A stretch of DNA of 62,653 nt from Deltaproteobacteria bacterium (lineage in GTDB: Bacteria > Myxococcota > Myxococcia > Myxococcales > 40CM-4-68-19): the NCBI GenBank assembly GCA_025358085.1, contig JANYKT010000132.1:1-62653 (forward strand), given 5' to 3'. The notes under the pieces are model-generated. The model saw nothing but the letters and a program-made list of their open reading frames with translations. It had not been told where the DNA came from and did not search any database. The position numbers were made by a program, and so were the translations under genes. Below are positions 1 through 8,334 of the stretch, piece by piece. Within the stretch, counting starts at the first letter, position 1. Each line of letters opens with the position of its first letter.

Positions 1-868
1 CTGTTCTGCGAGCAGCTCGATTACAACCTGCTGTTCCGCTGGTTCCTCGACATGAACATGGACGAGGAGAGCTTCGTTCCGACCGTCTTCACGAAGAATC
101 GGAAGAGACTTATCGAGCACGAGGTGGCCAGCCGCTTTTTCGGCGCGATCGTCGAGCAGGCGCGCAAGGCGGGCTTGATGAGCGACGACCATTTTACCGT
201 CGACGGCACTCTCATCGAGGCGTGGGCGTCGCTCAAGAGTTTCAAGCGCAAGGACCAGAAGCCTGGCGACACGCCGCCGCCCGACGATCCAGGGAATCCC
301 ACCGTCGATTTCCACGGCGAGAAGCGCAGTAACGAGACTCACGAATCAAGAACCGATTCAGAGTCGCGGCTCGCGAGAAAAGGCAAGGGCAAGGAGGCAA
401 AGCTTTCCTACCCGCAGCACGCGCTGATGGAGAATCGGAACGGACTGCTGGTCGATATCCAAATCGCGACGGCGACTGGCACCGCCGAGCGCGATACGGC
501 GATCAAGATGGTCGACGAATATCTTCCCGGGGTGGCGCGGATCACGCTCGGCGGGGACAAAGGCTACGACACGCGCGGCTTCGTAGAGAACTGCCGCGAG
601 CGTAAAATCACGCCGCACGTCGCGAAGAACGAGGGACTCCGCCGCAGCTCGGCGATCGACGGGCGCACGACTCGACATCCGGGCTATCCGATTAGTCAGG
701 TCATAACGAAAGCGAGTCGAGGAAATCTTTGGCTGGACGAAGACGGTTGGCAATTTTCGGAAGACGCGCTTCAAAGGTCTCGAACGTACGCAACTCGCCT
801 CGTATCTGGTGGGCGCGGCCTACAATCTGCTGCGGATGGGTAAGCTGCTGACGGTCGCGGCGGCATAA
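1..868 (+). pseudogene. IS5-family transposase, 5' end outside window, frameshifted
   Basis: DDE transposase of the IS5 family, which cuts and pastes its own element. The frame is open from base 1 (LFCEQLDYNLLFRWF), so the start lies left of the window. The N-terminal DUF772-type part and the central block with the catalytic Asp context (FTVDGTLIEAWAS, GDKGYDTRGFV) are intact. Near 700-708 the frame breaks. The family C-terminus (RVEEIFGWTKTVGNFRKT, then LVGAAYNLLRMGKLL) continues in the next frame to TAA at 866-868, which fits one inserted base. In the original frame the protein ends at 843 with an unrelated tail. It is therefore probably inactive, unless the frameshift is a sequencing error. 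Confidence 0.85.
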
Positions 869-946
869 GCGCGGGCCGAGCGACGCCCAAAGGCAAGTGG
901 CGGACTCACGCCGCGCGCGAGCGGAGCAGTGACTCAACGTCAAGCC

Positions 947-968
947 GGTTTTTTCCGCAGCCTGCTAG
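947..968. repeat. Putative right end of the IS5-type element plus CTAG target site
   Basis: Eighty bases after the transposase stop lies GGTTTTTTCCGCAGCCTG followed by CTAG (965-968). IS5-group elements have short terminal inverted repeats and commonly duplicate a 4-bp YTAR target, so CTAG would be the target copy. The left end is outside the window, so neither the inverted repeat nor the duplication can be confirmed. Confidence 0.4.
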
Positions 969-1597
969 GTGAATAAGCGCGCACGGAAGGTGCCAGCCGC
1001 GCTTGGGACAACTCGACGGCGCTGGCCGACTGCGCAGATTCTCCGAGGCGATATTTCTTCTTTCGCTGCTTCGCAGGAATGGCGGCGGTGCGCCGGGAGA
1101 TTGATTCCAGACCGGGTAACCCGAGCCGCGCGTAACTCGGTGTCGCTTCAACGGCGAGCGAAAAGTGACCGAGGAACCCCTGCGTATCGCCAGTGAACCT
1201 CGAACTCAGCCGGGGTGCGGCTCGAGAATCGTCTCCGGCTTGACACGACTGTTGCTGAAGAACCGATACGCAGCCTCGAGTTGCGACTCGTCCGCGGCTG
1301 AGTCGGCGGCTCGACCCGTTGGCGGATCAACTCGCGGAGGGAATGCCTCCATCGACCCAGTCGGGTCTGACATCGATCCGTCGATGTGTAGGATGGTGAG
1401 AGCCAACGGCTGCGAGCGCTGCGACCCTCGCGCGGCCATCGGGCGGAGACCGCGCTTCAGTCCAATCAGAGAAATTCGATCGGACTGAGTTCAGGGTCGT
1501 AGGTCGGCTTGGCTTCTGGCGCTTCGATGGGTGCGACGACGACCAGCACTTTTGTGGAAGTCGACGTTCATCGCGACGAGGAGGTCATCATCAACGG
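969..1597. other. Intergenic stretch without recognisable gene
   Basis: No reading frame here has a convincing family motif, ribosome binding site or conserved look. It lies between two mobile-element remnants and is probably decayed insertion debris. One minus-strand peptide near 1478-1560 vaguely resembles the end of an IS630-like transposase (YDPELSPIE) but is too short to call. Confidence 0.5.
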
Positions 1598-1613
1598 CCG
1601 CCCCTCATGCGGG
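1598..1613. repeat. REP-like half-palindrome upstream of the tyrosine transposase
   Basis: CCGCCCCTCATG (1598-1609) followed by CGGG. The twelve bases are an exact inverted match to CATGAGGGGCGG at 2526-2537 on the other side of the REP-type transposase gene. Inverted palindromic motifs flanking such a gene are typical of REP/RAYT systems. Here the right arm of the palindrome is imperfect. Confidence 0.45.
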
Positions 1614-1806
1614 TGAAGGCGCGGGAGGCCGGCTGAAACGTTCGGGCACGCGCGCCGAGGCTACCGGCCGCGACCAGGCCGCAGCGGGTTGGCCGAAACG
1701 CGTCAATCGCGGAGCAACCGAGAACCTCGCATGGAGCGACCCTGGATGACTGAAAACCGGCCCGGATCCGGTTGACAGACTTGAGCGATACCAATACAAT
1801 CCTCAA

Positions 1807-1864
1807 TCAAGATGCAACACTGAATCCCAATCTCAATCGCAACAAGGATCCTTCAAGATGCAAC
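1807..1864 (+). repeat. 12-bp direct repeat in the leader of the tyrosine transposase
   Basis: TCAAGATGCAAC occurs at 1807-1818 and again at 1853-1864. The second copy contains the start codon used (1858). The first gives a three-codon frame ending at once in TGA. Between them is an A/C-rich stretch (CCCAATCTCAATCGCAACAA) unlike the GC-rich surroundings, and the palindrome AAGGATCCTT (1844-1853), which overlaps the likely ribosome binding site AAGGA. Confidence 0.5.
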
Positions 1865-2490
1865 CACAACAGCTCGATCTGCCCAGCTGGGGCGGGCGCC
1901 GCAAGGGCGCCGGGCGCAAGCCCAAGGGGACGTTGCGGCTCGTCTCGCACCGGTCGCGGCCAGTGCACCTCGCGCGCCATCCGTTGCATGTGGTCTGGCG
2001 GATGCGGCCTGAGGTTCCCAGCCTGCGCAAGCGCGCCGTCATGGATTTGCTTCGCCTGGTCCTGTCGGCCGGAGGGTCCCGCGCGACTTTTCGGCTGGTG
2101 CATTACTCAGTCCAGGGCAATCACGTGCATCTGGTCGTGGAGGCCCACGACAAACTGTCGCTTTCGCGCGGCATGCAAGGGTTGGCGGTGCGCGTGGCGC
2201 GGGCAGTCAACCGCGCCGCGGATCGCAAAGGTCGCGTGCTTGCCGACCACTACTTCGCCCGGGAACTGTGCACGCCAGCGGAAGTGCGGCGCGCGGTGCG
2301 CTACGTCCTGGACAATCACCTGCACCACGGCACGGGTCGCGCGCCGGAGGAGGACCCTTGCGCCTCGGCTGGGGCCCTGGCTACGCCGCGCACCTGGCTG
2401 CTGACGGTCGGGTGGTTGAGGAGCCGCGCGGGCCCGCTCCCGGTTGCGTATTGGCCAAGCTCAGAGGACCCCCGCGCTCTGTTCCCGTAA
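1858..2490 (+). CDS. REP-associated tyrosine transposase (Y1/HUH, IS200-like)
   Basis: A 210-aa single-strand DNA nuclease/transposase of the TnpA-REP (RAYT) type. These enzymes recognise REP palindromes and use one Tyr and an HUH pair. Visible features: a basic N-terminus (GGRRKGAGRKPKG), the metal-binding HUH motif NHVHLVVE near residues 89-96, a later helix RRAVRYVLDNHLHH carrying the likely catalytic Tyr, and the C-terminal PRTWLLTVGW typical of these proteins. AAGGA about seven bases upstream supports the ATG at 1858. The gene stands alone between decayed sequences and is flanked by an inverted palindromic motif (1598 and 2521). It looks intact. Confidence 0.88.
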   Translation: MQPQQLDLPSWGGRRKGAGRKPKGTLRLVSHRSRPVHLARHPLHVVWRMRPEVPSLRKRAVMDLLRLVLSAGGSRATFRLVHYSVQGNHVHLVVEAHDKLSLSRGMQGLAVRVARAVNRAADRKGRVLADHYFARELCTPAEVRRAVRYVLDNHLHHGTGRAPEEDPCASAGALATPRTWLLTVGWLRSRAGPLPVAYWPSSEDPRALFP

Positions 2491-2520
2491 CCGAGGGACG
2501 AGCAAAGCGCGGGCCCTCCC

Positions 2521-2537
2521 CCGCCCATGAGGGGCGG
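2521..2537. repeat. REP-like palindrome downstream of the tyrosine transposase
   Basis: CCGCCCATGAGGGGCGG can form a six-base-pair stem (CCGCCC/GGGCGG) with a five-base loop. It lies 30 bases after the transposase stop and is inverted relative to the related motif at 1598. It may be the REP substrate of that enzyme or act as an intrinsic transcription stop; no T tract follows. Confidence 0.45.
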
Positions 2538-2905
2538 TGCAGGTCGAGGAGACCCGAATGACGACCTGGAAAAGGAAGCAGACTCAAACTCCTTGGCTGC
2601 GTGAACCGGAAGTCGCTCCGAAAGTCCGGAGGCACGGTCCATGCGCCTTGGGTTAGGTGGAGGGGCCTGCTCGCGCGCTCGGTGGGAAGATCGGCACCTG
2701 ATAGCTCTGAGCATAGCGATCATCCTGTAGGGTCGGGGTCCGCCTTCAGAGCAGGTCTTGGCGCCGCAAGACCAAGCGGCGTTCCGAAAGCGAGCATTCA
2801 AAGTCGGCCTGGGCTTCTCCGTCTCGCTGCCGTTCTTGGTGCCGGTGCTGGTGGCGGTCCGAGTACTGCTCCACCGCTCGCGGCCATGAAGGGAGCAACC
2901 TGGGC
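2538..2905. other. Intergenic debris, one orphan membrane-like peptide
   Basis: No complete gene. At about 2765-2888 the plus strand can encode FRKRAFKVGLGFSVSLPF followed by a hydrophobic stretch and a basic end, which looks like a stray transmembrane segment. It has no start or ribosome binding site. I take it as the tail of a lost gene. Confidence 0.35.
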
Positions 2906-3236
2906 CTGAAAGTCACTCTGCAAGACGAATACGGCAACGGGCTCGGCTCCGTCGAGGACCCGCGCAATTCGCTGCACGTGGTCTTGCCGGTTCCCGATGA
3001 TGCTCGGTTTCCATGGGCCGGCACCATCGACTGGTACGGGGACACCACCTTCAACCGCGTACAGGCCGAGCGCCTTGCTGGTGAATGGCCTTGGCTCCTT
3101 GCGATCGTCGCCGACCCCAGAGATGCAGGGGCTCCTGCGGCGAATTGGAGCATGGAGCAAAAGTCCCAACGGCTCGCCGGACTTCGTAGCAGCCGGGAGC
3201 GCCCGCGATGTGCGCGGCCTGCGACCGGCGCGCTAA
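2906..3236 (+). pseudogene. Frameshifted remnant of a conserved hypothetical protein
   Basis: From 2906 one frame reads LKVTLQDEYGNGLGSVED, then FIDWYGD-like text (TIDWYGDTTFNRVQAERLAGEW, given here in parts). After about 3085 the likely continuation (TPEMQGLLRRIGAW) is in the next frame. The composition and the charged/aromatic pattern look like a real protein, similar to small myxobacterial hypotheticals I half-recognise, not to random high-GC translation. There is no ATG at the front. Interpreted as a broken gene with lost 5' end and at least one frameshift; function unknown. Confidence 0.45.
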
Positions 3237-3393
3237 TCTTCCCGCCACTCCAAGGCGACGTTGCGGCCGGCTGCGCGGGCGCATCAGCTTCATCGAACGA
3301 GGTCGCCAAGCTTGACTCAGCGCGGCCTTTCGGGTACTGAGCGCTGCTTTTTCGAGGGTCTGCAGACGGGCCCTTAGAGCAGGAGTGATTGCA

Positions 3394-3675
3394 ATGGCCG
3401 TCAAGCTGCGCCTCGCCCGCCGTGGCGCGAAGAAAGCACCGTTCTACCATGTCGTCGCGACCGACTCGCGCAACCCGCGGGACGGCGAATTTTCCGAGCA
3501 GATCGGGACCTACGACCCGAGCTTCACGCCGGCCAAGGTCACCCTCGAGCAGGACCGGCTGGCGCACTGGCTGAAGATGGGCGCCAAGCCCTCGGCGACC
3601 GTGGCGCAGCTGATCAAGCTGGCCGCCAGGGTCCAGAAGGCCGCGCCGGCGAAGAACGCCGCTTCGGCGAAGTAG
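3394..3675 (+). CDS. rpsP: 30S ribosomal protein S16
   Basis: Small-subunit ribosomal protein bS16, 93 aa, needed for 30S assembly. The N-terminus AVKLRLARRGAKKAPFYHVV and the following TDSRNPRDGEFSEQIGTYDP are canonical. AGGAG at 3381-3385 sits eight bases before the ATG at 3394; a GTG at 3385 overlaps that site and is not the start. It is the first gene of an rpsP-rimM-trmD-rplS operon. The usual upstream neighbour ffh is absent and replaced by mobile-element debris. The Ala/Lys-rich tail (AAPAKNAASAK) is ordinary for high-GC species. Confidence 0.97.
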   Translation: MAVKLRLARRGAKKAPFYHVVATDSRNPRDGEFSEQIGTYDPSFTPAKVTLEQDRLAHWLKMGAKPSATVAQLIKLAARVQKAAPAKNAASAK

Positions 3676-3682
3676 CAGCGCC

Positions 3683-4189
3683 ATGGACACCCTGCCGCCG
3701 CGGCTCGCGGTAGGGCGCGTGGCCAGGGCCCACGGCGTCCGCGGACGTTTGTTGATTGCGCCGTACAACGCCGAGTCGATGGGCCTCGACAAAGTTCCCC
3801 GCCTCTGGCTCGAGGCCAGGGACGGTACCCAGCGGCTCTTCGAAGTCGCGGGCGCCGAGCGCGTCAACCTTGGCTATCTCGTCTCGCTCAAGGGTGTGGA
3901 CGACAAGGATGTCGCCGACACGCTCCGCGGCAACGTCGTGCTCATGGCGCGCGAGGAGCTGCCGCAGCTCAGCGACGGCGAGATGTATGCCGTCGATCTG
4001 ATCGGCTTGAAGTTGTTCGACACCCAGGGCGCCGATCGCGGGGTGGTGGAAGCCATCGAAGCGGCGGGGCCCAATGAGCTGTTGCGCCTGTCCACGGGAG
4101 CGCTGGTCCCGATGGCGTTCGTCCGCGAAGTGCAAGACGGGCGCATCGTCGTCGAGGCGCCCGAAGGTCTTTTCGAATTGGGAGAGTAA
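3683..4189 (+). CDS. rimM: Ribosome maturation factor RimM
   Basis: 16S rRNA processing factor, 168 aa, binds S19 and helps mature the 30S head. The N-terminal beta-barrel begins [20 protein letters not shown], the family hallmark. The C-terminal half is a PRC-barrel ([18 protein letters not shown] through [14 protein letters not shown]). It starts seven bases after rpsP and ends two bases before trmD, so it is translationally coupled in the operon. Length is normal and nothing is unusual. Confidence 0.96.
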   Translation: MDTLPPRLAVGRVARAHGVRGRLLIAPYNAESMGLDKVPRLWLEARDGTQRLFEVAGAERVNLGYLVSLKGVDDKDVADTLRGNVVLMAREELPQLSDGEMYAVDLIGLKLFDTQGADRGVVEAIEAAGPNELLRLSTGALVPMAFVREVQDGRIVVEAPEGLFELGE

Positions 4190-4191
4190 AC

Positions 4192-4950
4192 GTGCTGTCG
4201 GTCGAGGTCCTCACGCTGTTCCCGCGCCTGATCGCGGTCCCTCTCGCGGAGAGCATCCTGGGCAAGGCCCAGGAGAAGGGGCTCCTGCGCGCGCGAGTGA
4301 CCGACATCCGGGACTTCGCGGAGGGCCGGCACCACGTCACCGACGACTCGCCCTACGGCGGCGGCGCGGGAATGGTGATGAAGCCCGAGCCGCTGGTCGC
4401 TGCCATCGAAGCGGCCCGCGCGCGGGCGCCGGGGGCGCGAGTCATCCTCCTCTCTCCGCAGGGCGCCCGCTTCGATCAAAGGAAAGCCGCCGAGCTCGCG
4501 CGGCGGACGGAGCTCATCTTCGTCTGCGGGCGCTACGAGGGCGTGGACGAGCGGATCCTCGGCTTCATCGACGAAGAGCTGTCGCTGGGCGATTTTGTCC
4601 TCACCGGCGGCGAGTTGGCCGCGCTTTCGGTCATCGACGCAGTGGCGCGCCTGGTTCCAGGCGTGCTGGGCAACGACCAGAGCGCAATCCACGAGACTTT
4701 CGCCGACGACGCAAGCCCGCTTCTGGAAGGCCCGCACTACACCCGGCCGCCAGAGTTTCGCGGGCTCAAGGTGCCCGCCGCGCTGCTCTCCGGCGACCAC
4801 GCCCGCATCGCCCGCTGGCGGCGCCAGCAAGCGCTCGTGCGCACGCGCGCGCGCCGCCCCGACTTGTTTGGCAAGCTGGACTTGACGCCCTTGGACCAGG
4901 TCCTCTTGCAGGAAGATCTTGACGCAGTCCCCGTTTTAAGCGACCGGTAG
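4192..4950 (+). CDS. trmD: tRNA (guanine-N1)-methyltransferase TrmD
   Basis: Methylates G37 next to the anticodon using S-adenosylmethionine, preventing +1 frameshifts; homodimeric SPOUT enzyme. The 252-aa protein shows [28 protein letters not shown] and [13 protein letters not shown], the motifs of the trefoil-knot cofactor site, and the C-terminal domain. The start is GTG at 4192, two bases after the rimM stop. It sits in the conserved position between rimM and rplS. Confidence 0.97.
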   Translation: MLSVEVLTLFPRLIAVPLAESILGKAQEKGLLRARVTDIRDFAEGRHHVTDDSPYGGGAGMVMKPEPLVAAIEAARARAPGARVILLSPQGARFDQRKAAELARRTELIFVCGRYEGVDERILGFIDEELSLGDFVLTGGELAALSVIDAVARLVPGVLGNDQSAIHETFADDASPLLEGPHYTRPPEFRGLKVPAALLSGDHARIARWRRQQALVRTRARRPDLFGKLDLTPLDQVLLQEDLDAVPVLSDR

Positions 4951-4971
4951 GCGACTTTTGCAGGAGCACAT

Positions 4972-5346
4972 ATGCGTTTGAAGGCGATCGAAATCGTAGA
5001 GATGCTGAACGTGAAGGCGGAGGCGCGGGCTACCGTCCCGGCGTTCCGCGTGGGCGACACGGTGAAGGTGCACTCCAAGATCTCGGAAGGAGACAAGGAG
5101 CGCATCCAGGTATTCGAAGGCATCGTCATCCGCATCCAGCGCAAGCACGTCGCGACCACGTTCACTTGCCGGAAGATCAGCTACGGCGTCGGGGTCGAGC
5201 GCATCTTCCCCATGTATTCGCCTCGCATCGACAAGATCGAGATCATGGCCAGCGCCAAGGTGAAGCGCGCGCGCCTGTTCTACTTACGCGACCTGAAGGG
5301 CAAGGCAGGCCGTCTCAAGAACGCAGCTGAGAACGCAGGCCAGTAA
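4972..5346 (+). CDS. rplS: 50S ribosomal protein L19
   Basis: Large-subunit protein bL19, 124 aa, at the 30S-50S interface. Recognisable blocks are [32 protein letters not shown] and the [18 protein letters not shown] core. AGGAG at 4961-4965 precedes the ATG at 4972. It ends the conserved ribosomal part of the operon; the next gene begins 12 bases later. Confidence 0.97.
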   Translation: MRLKAIEIVEMLNVKAEARATVPAFRVGDTVKVHSKISEGDKERIQVFEGIVIRIQRKHVATTFTCRKISYGVGVERIFPMYSPRIDKIEIMASAKVKRARLFYLRDLKGKAGRLKNAAENAGQ

Positions 5347-5357
5347 GAGGGGGCGGC

Positions 5358-7103
5358 TTGCAGCTCACGGAGCTGCTGTTCCAGAGGGTCAAGGAGCTGG
5401 GAGCGCAAGGCCTGCTGGCGTTGCGGCCCGGCTACGTTTCCGTCGTCTCGAAGTCGCCGTCGCTGCGCCTCGCGCTGGTGGCGCCGCTCTTCCCGGGACC
5501 CGACGATGGCCGCCGGCTGGTCGATGGCCAGGGTCCGACGCGCGTCGGGGTCGGCACGTTCGGCGGGGACGGCTCGCCCTACCGCGTCCTCCGCGAGCTG
5601 GGCGGCGCGCGCACGCTGCAGAAGCTCGACGCAACCACGCGCAAGTTCACTTCCGTCAGCAGCGACGCGCTCGAGATCGACTCGTTCCTGCGCGTCGAAT
5701 GCGGGCTGCCGCAGGCCGACGCTTTTACCGGTTTCTTCGTGGTCGAGGCCAATGAGCTGCCGTCCCTGCGCGGCAAGGGGCCGCTGACCGAAGCCTTCGT
5801 CGATCAGCCGCGCGTCCAGACGCTGCGCGACGAGCTGGCAATGACGAAGAAGTTCGAGGGGCAGCAGGACCACCTCTTCAAGGCGCAGCAGCGGCTGATC
5901 GAGCTGAAAGAAGTCGGGGACCGGGCGCGGGTGGCCGAGGAGAACCTCGAAGCCATCGCCTCCGAGTTGGGTCGCGCCCGCTGGACCGCCGAAGAGATGA
6001 GGGACCTGGCCGAGCGGGCCGCCCGCGCCCAGGGCGACTTGCGCAAGCGCGACGAGGCGCTGGCCGAGAGCGCAACCCGCAGGCAGCGCGCCATCCGCGA
6101 CGTGCCGCCGCCCCCCGAGCCACTCCTGCGCAGCCCCTGGTTCGGCGGCGGCGTGGGTCTGGGACTCGCGCTGGACGGGCTCGCCTTTGCGCTGCGCCAG
6201 CCGTGGATCGCGCTGCTTGGGTTGTTGCCCTGGACCGCCGCGCTGGTGGCGGTGCTCCGCTGGATCGGCGACGACGAGGCCGACAAGGAAGCCGCTGCGT
6301 GGACGCAGGAAATCAAGGAGCACGATGCGGCTGTGCGGAGATCTTACGACGAGGAGCAGGCTCCGCTGCGGGCCGCGCTGAAGGCGGCCAAGGCCGATTC
6401 GCCCGCCGAGCTGCTGGAGCTGTTCAAGCAGCGCGAAGACATCCTGGTGCGGCGCGAGGCTGCGGAGAAGAAGCTGCAGGAGGCGCGCGCGCACGAGCTG
6501 CTGCCGCGCGTGGCCATTGAGACGCCGGTGCTGGAGGCTGAACGCGCGAAGCTGGAGGACGACGTTCACGCCATGGGCTTCTCGCGGCCCATGGCCGAGA
6601 TCGAGCTCGACCTGCGGCTTGCGATGGGCCTCGGCGACGGGCGCAAGTCCACGGGCGCGCCTGAAGCGGAGGTGCCAAAGAACCTGATCGACCGCGCTGC
6701 CGAATTGATGTCCCTGAGCGCAGATGAGCTGTGGGCCGAGATGACTCCGCGGCTGGGTGCTTATCTGGGCGCGCTCACCGACCAGCGGGTCGTCTCGGCG
6801 AAGCCGGACGACAAGGGCTTCCTCACGCTTGCGGCGCTGGACGGGCGCAGCGGATCGTATCTGTCGCTGCCGGCGCCGCTGCGTGACCTCGTCTACGTCG
6901 CGCTGCGGCTGTTGCTGCTCGAAAAAGTGGCCTCGTACAAGCGCGTTCCCATCATCATCGACGACGCTTTCGGGACGCTCGAGGCTCCGCGGCGCGCGCT
7001 GATCGCGAAGATGCTCAAGGGCATCTCGTCGCAGACGCAGATCATTCATCGCACGGTCGAGGCGCCGGCCGAGGGTGTGGCCGACGTCGTGCTGCAGGCA
7101 TGA
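5358..7103 (+). CDS. SMC/YhaN-like coiled-coil ATPase with degenerate P-loop
   Basis: A 581-aa protein of unknown function. The N-terminus has the strand pattern of SMC/RecF/YhaN ATPases, but where GxxGxGKS should be it reads VVSKSPSLRLALVAPLFP, so Walker A is missing. Long coiled coils (about 150-255 and 305-430) flank a hydrophobic hairpin (about 258-300, two probable membrane segments). The C-terminus has a signature-like LPAPLRDLVYVALRLLLLE and an intact Walker B, VPIIIDDAFGTLE. The start is TTG at 5358 after GAGGGGGC. It follows rplS by 12 bases and overlaps yraN by four (ATGA), so it is co-transcribed with translation genes. It may bind but not hydrolyse ATP, or scaffold a membrane complex. 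Confidence 0.7.
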   Translation: MQLTELLFQRVKELGAQGLLALRPGYVSVVSKSPSLRLALVAPLFPGPDDGRRLVDGQGPTRVGVGTFGGDGSPYRVLRELGGARTLQKLDATTRKFTSVSSDALEIDSFLRVECGLPQADAFTGFFVVEANELPSLRGKGPLTEAFVDQPRVQTLRDELAMTKKFEGQQDHLFKAQQRLIELKEVGDRARVAEENLEAIASELGRARWTAEEMRDLAERAARAQGDLRKRDEALAESATRRQRAIRDVPPPPEPLLRSPWFGGGVGLGLALDGLAFALRQPWIALLGLLPWTAALVAVLRWIGDDEADKEAAAWTQEIKEHDAAVRRSYDEEQAPLRAALKAAKADSPAELLELFKQREDILVRREAAEKKLQEARAHELLPRVAIETPVLEAERAKLEDDVHAMGFSRPMAEIELDLRLAMGLGDGRKSTGAPEAEVPKNLIDRAAELMSLSADELWAEMTPRLGAYLGALTDQRVVSAKPDDKGFLTLAALDGRSGSYLSLPAPLRDLVYVALRLLLLEKVASYKRVPIIIDDAFGTLEAPRRALIAKMLKGISSQTQIIHRTVEAPAEGVADVVLQA

Positions 7104-7462
7104 CCACGCGGATGCGCCTGGGCGCGCTCGGCGAGGACGCCGCGGCGAGCCTGCTGACGAAGGCCGGATACAAGATTCTGAAGCGCAATCACCGCTGCCG
7201 CCTGGGCGAGGTGGACCTGATCGCCGAGCAGGGCGCGCTGCTCGTCTTCGTCGAAGTGCGCACCCGCGGGACCGCGGCGTTCGGCGCGCCGGCCGCCACC
7301 GTGACCGTGGCGAAGCAGCGTAAGGTCATTATCGCCGCGCGCGACTTTCTGGCGCGGTGGCGCGGGCCGGAGCGCGGCGTGCGCTTCGACGTCATCTCCG
7401 TCGTCGATGCGCCCGGTGCTCCCGTGCTCACACATATTCCCGCGGCTTTCGAAGCTGATTGA
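7100..7462 (+). CDS. yraN: UPF0102 family protein, YraN-like putative endonuclease
   Basis: A 120-aa member of the YraN/UPF0102 family, a restriction-endonuclease-like fold of unproven substrate. Visible features: LGEDAAASLLTKAGYKILKRN, then the nuclease-like core GEVDLIAEQ and LLVFVEVRTR (E-x-D then E-x-R in place of E-x-K), then AKQRKVIIAARDFL. It overlaps the preceding ATPase gene by ATGA and the following rsmI by TGATG, so three genes are coupled. yraN beside rsmI is a common pairing in other bacteria. Confidence 0.9.
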   Translation: MTTRMRLGALGEDAAASLLTKAGYKILKRNHRCRLGEVDLIAEQGALLVFVEVRTRGTAAFGAPAATVTVAKQRKVIIAARDFLARWRGPERGVRFDVISVVDAPGAPVLTHIPAAFEAD

Positions 7463-8304
7463 TGGCGCTCTATGTCGTCGCGACCCCAATTGGCAATCTC
7501 GGCGATATCACCGCGCGCGCCCGGACGGTGCTCGCTTCCTGCGATGGGGTGATTGCCGAGGACACGCGCTACTCCGGGCAATTGATGCAATTCCTCGGAT
7601 TGAAGAAGCCTTTTCATTCCCTGCCCGCCTTTGACGAAGCCGCGCGCGTGCAGCCTTTGATCGCACGGCTGACCGCGGGCGAGTCGCTGGCGCTGGTGAC
7701 CGACGCGGGGACTCCGGCCATCTCCGACCCGGGCGCGCTGCTGGTGCGGAGTGCGATCAACGCGGGCATTCCCGTGATACCGATTCCCGGGCCGAGCGCG
7801 GTCATCGCCGCGGTGAGCGTCAGCGGCTTTCTCGAGGGGCGATTCCATTTCGCGGGGTTCCTGCCGCGCAAGGCGGCGCACCGGGCGGAGATGTTGAGTG
7901 AGATCTCGAGTCTGCGCGCGCAGCTCGTCTTCTATGACTCGCCGAACCGGGTTCACGAGACTCTATTGGACCTGCAGGAAGCGCTGGGCGATCGGGCGGC
8001 GCTGGTGGCGCGCGAGCTGACCAAGCTGCACGAGGAGCTGGCGCGCGGGACGCTGTCCGAGCTCGCTGAGCGGTTCAAGGCCGGGGTGCGCGGGGAGATC
8101 GTCATCGTGGTCGCGGGCGCAACCGTCGAGACGGTGCCGGAAGATCCGGCCGCACTGGAACGCGAGGTTCGCGAGCGGCTGGCCCGCGGCGAGCGGCCCA
8201 AGGAGATCGCCGAGGCGGTGGTTGGCAGCCGCGGAGAGAGCCGCGCGGGCCGGCCCGGCAAGCGCGAGGTGTACCAGCTCGCGCTGCGCCTCAAGGACGA
8301 GTAG
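7462..8304 (+). CDS. rsmI: 16S rRNA (cytidine-1402-2'-O)-methyltransferase RsmI
   Basis: Tetrapyrrole-methylase-fold enzyme, 280 aa, that 2'-O-methylates C1402 in the ribosomal P site. Motifs: ALYVVATPIGNLGDITARA at the N-terminus, IAEDTRYSGQLMQFLG, ALVTDAGTPAISDPG, the PGPSAVIAA loop, and FYDSPNRVHETL. ATG 7462 overlaps the yraN stop (TGATG); a TTG three bases earlier is possible. It is the last gene of the 3.4-8.3 kb operon and converges on the next gene. Confidence 0.96.
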   Translation: MALYVVATPIGNLGDITARARTVLASCDGVIAEDTRYSGQLMQFLGLKKPFHSLPAFDEAARVQPLIARLTAGESLALVTDAGTPAISDPGALLVRSAINAGIPVIPIPGPSAVIAAVSVSGFLEGRFHFAGFLPRKAAHRAEMLSEISSLRAQLVFYDSPNRVHETLLDLQEALGDRAALVARELTKLHEELARGTLSELAERFKAGVRGEIVIVVAGATVETVPEDPAALEREVRERLARGERPKEIAEAVVGSRGESRAGRPGKREVYQLALRLKDE

Positions 8305-8334
8305 GCGCGACGACGAGTAGGCAAGGACCCCAAT

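Noticed and set aside
1478-1560. Minus-strand peptide resembling the end of an IS630 transposase
   Set aside because: Only YDPELSPIE is suggestive; the catalytic residues and the rest are absent.
5280-7049. Long open frame of 589 codons on the minus strand
   Set aside because: It is antisense to the ATPase gene in the third-position-GC register; no family motif and the opposite strand explains it. Similar shadows occur at 8512-10044 (+), 16315-17310 (+), 41128-44331 (+) and 44332-46317 (+).
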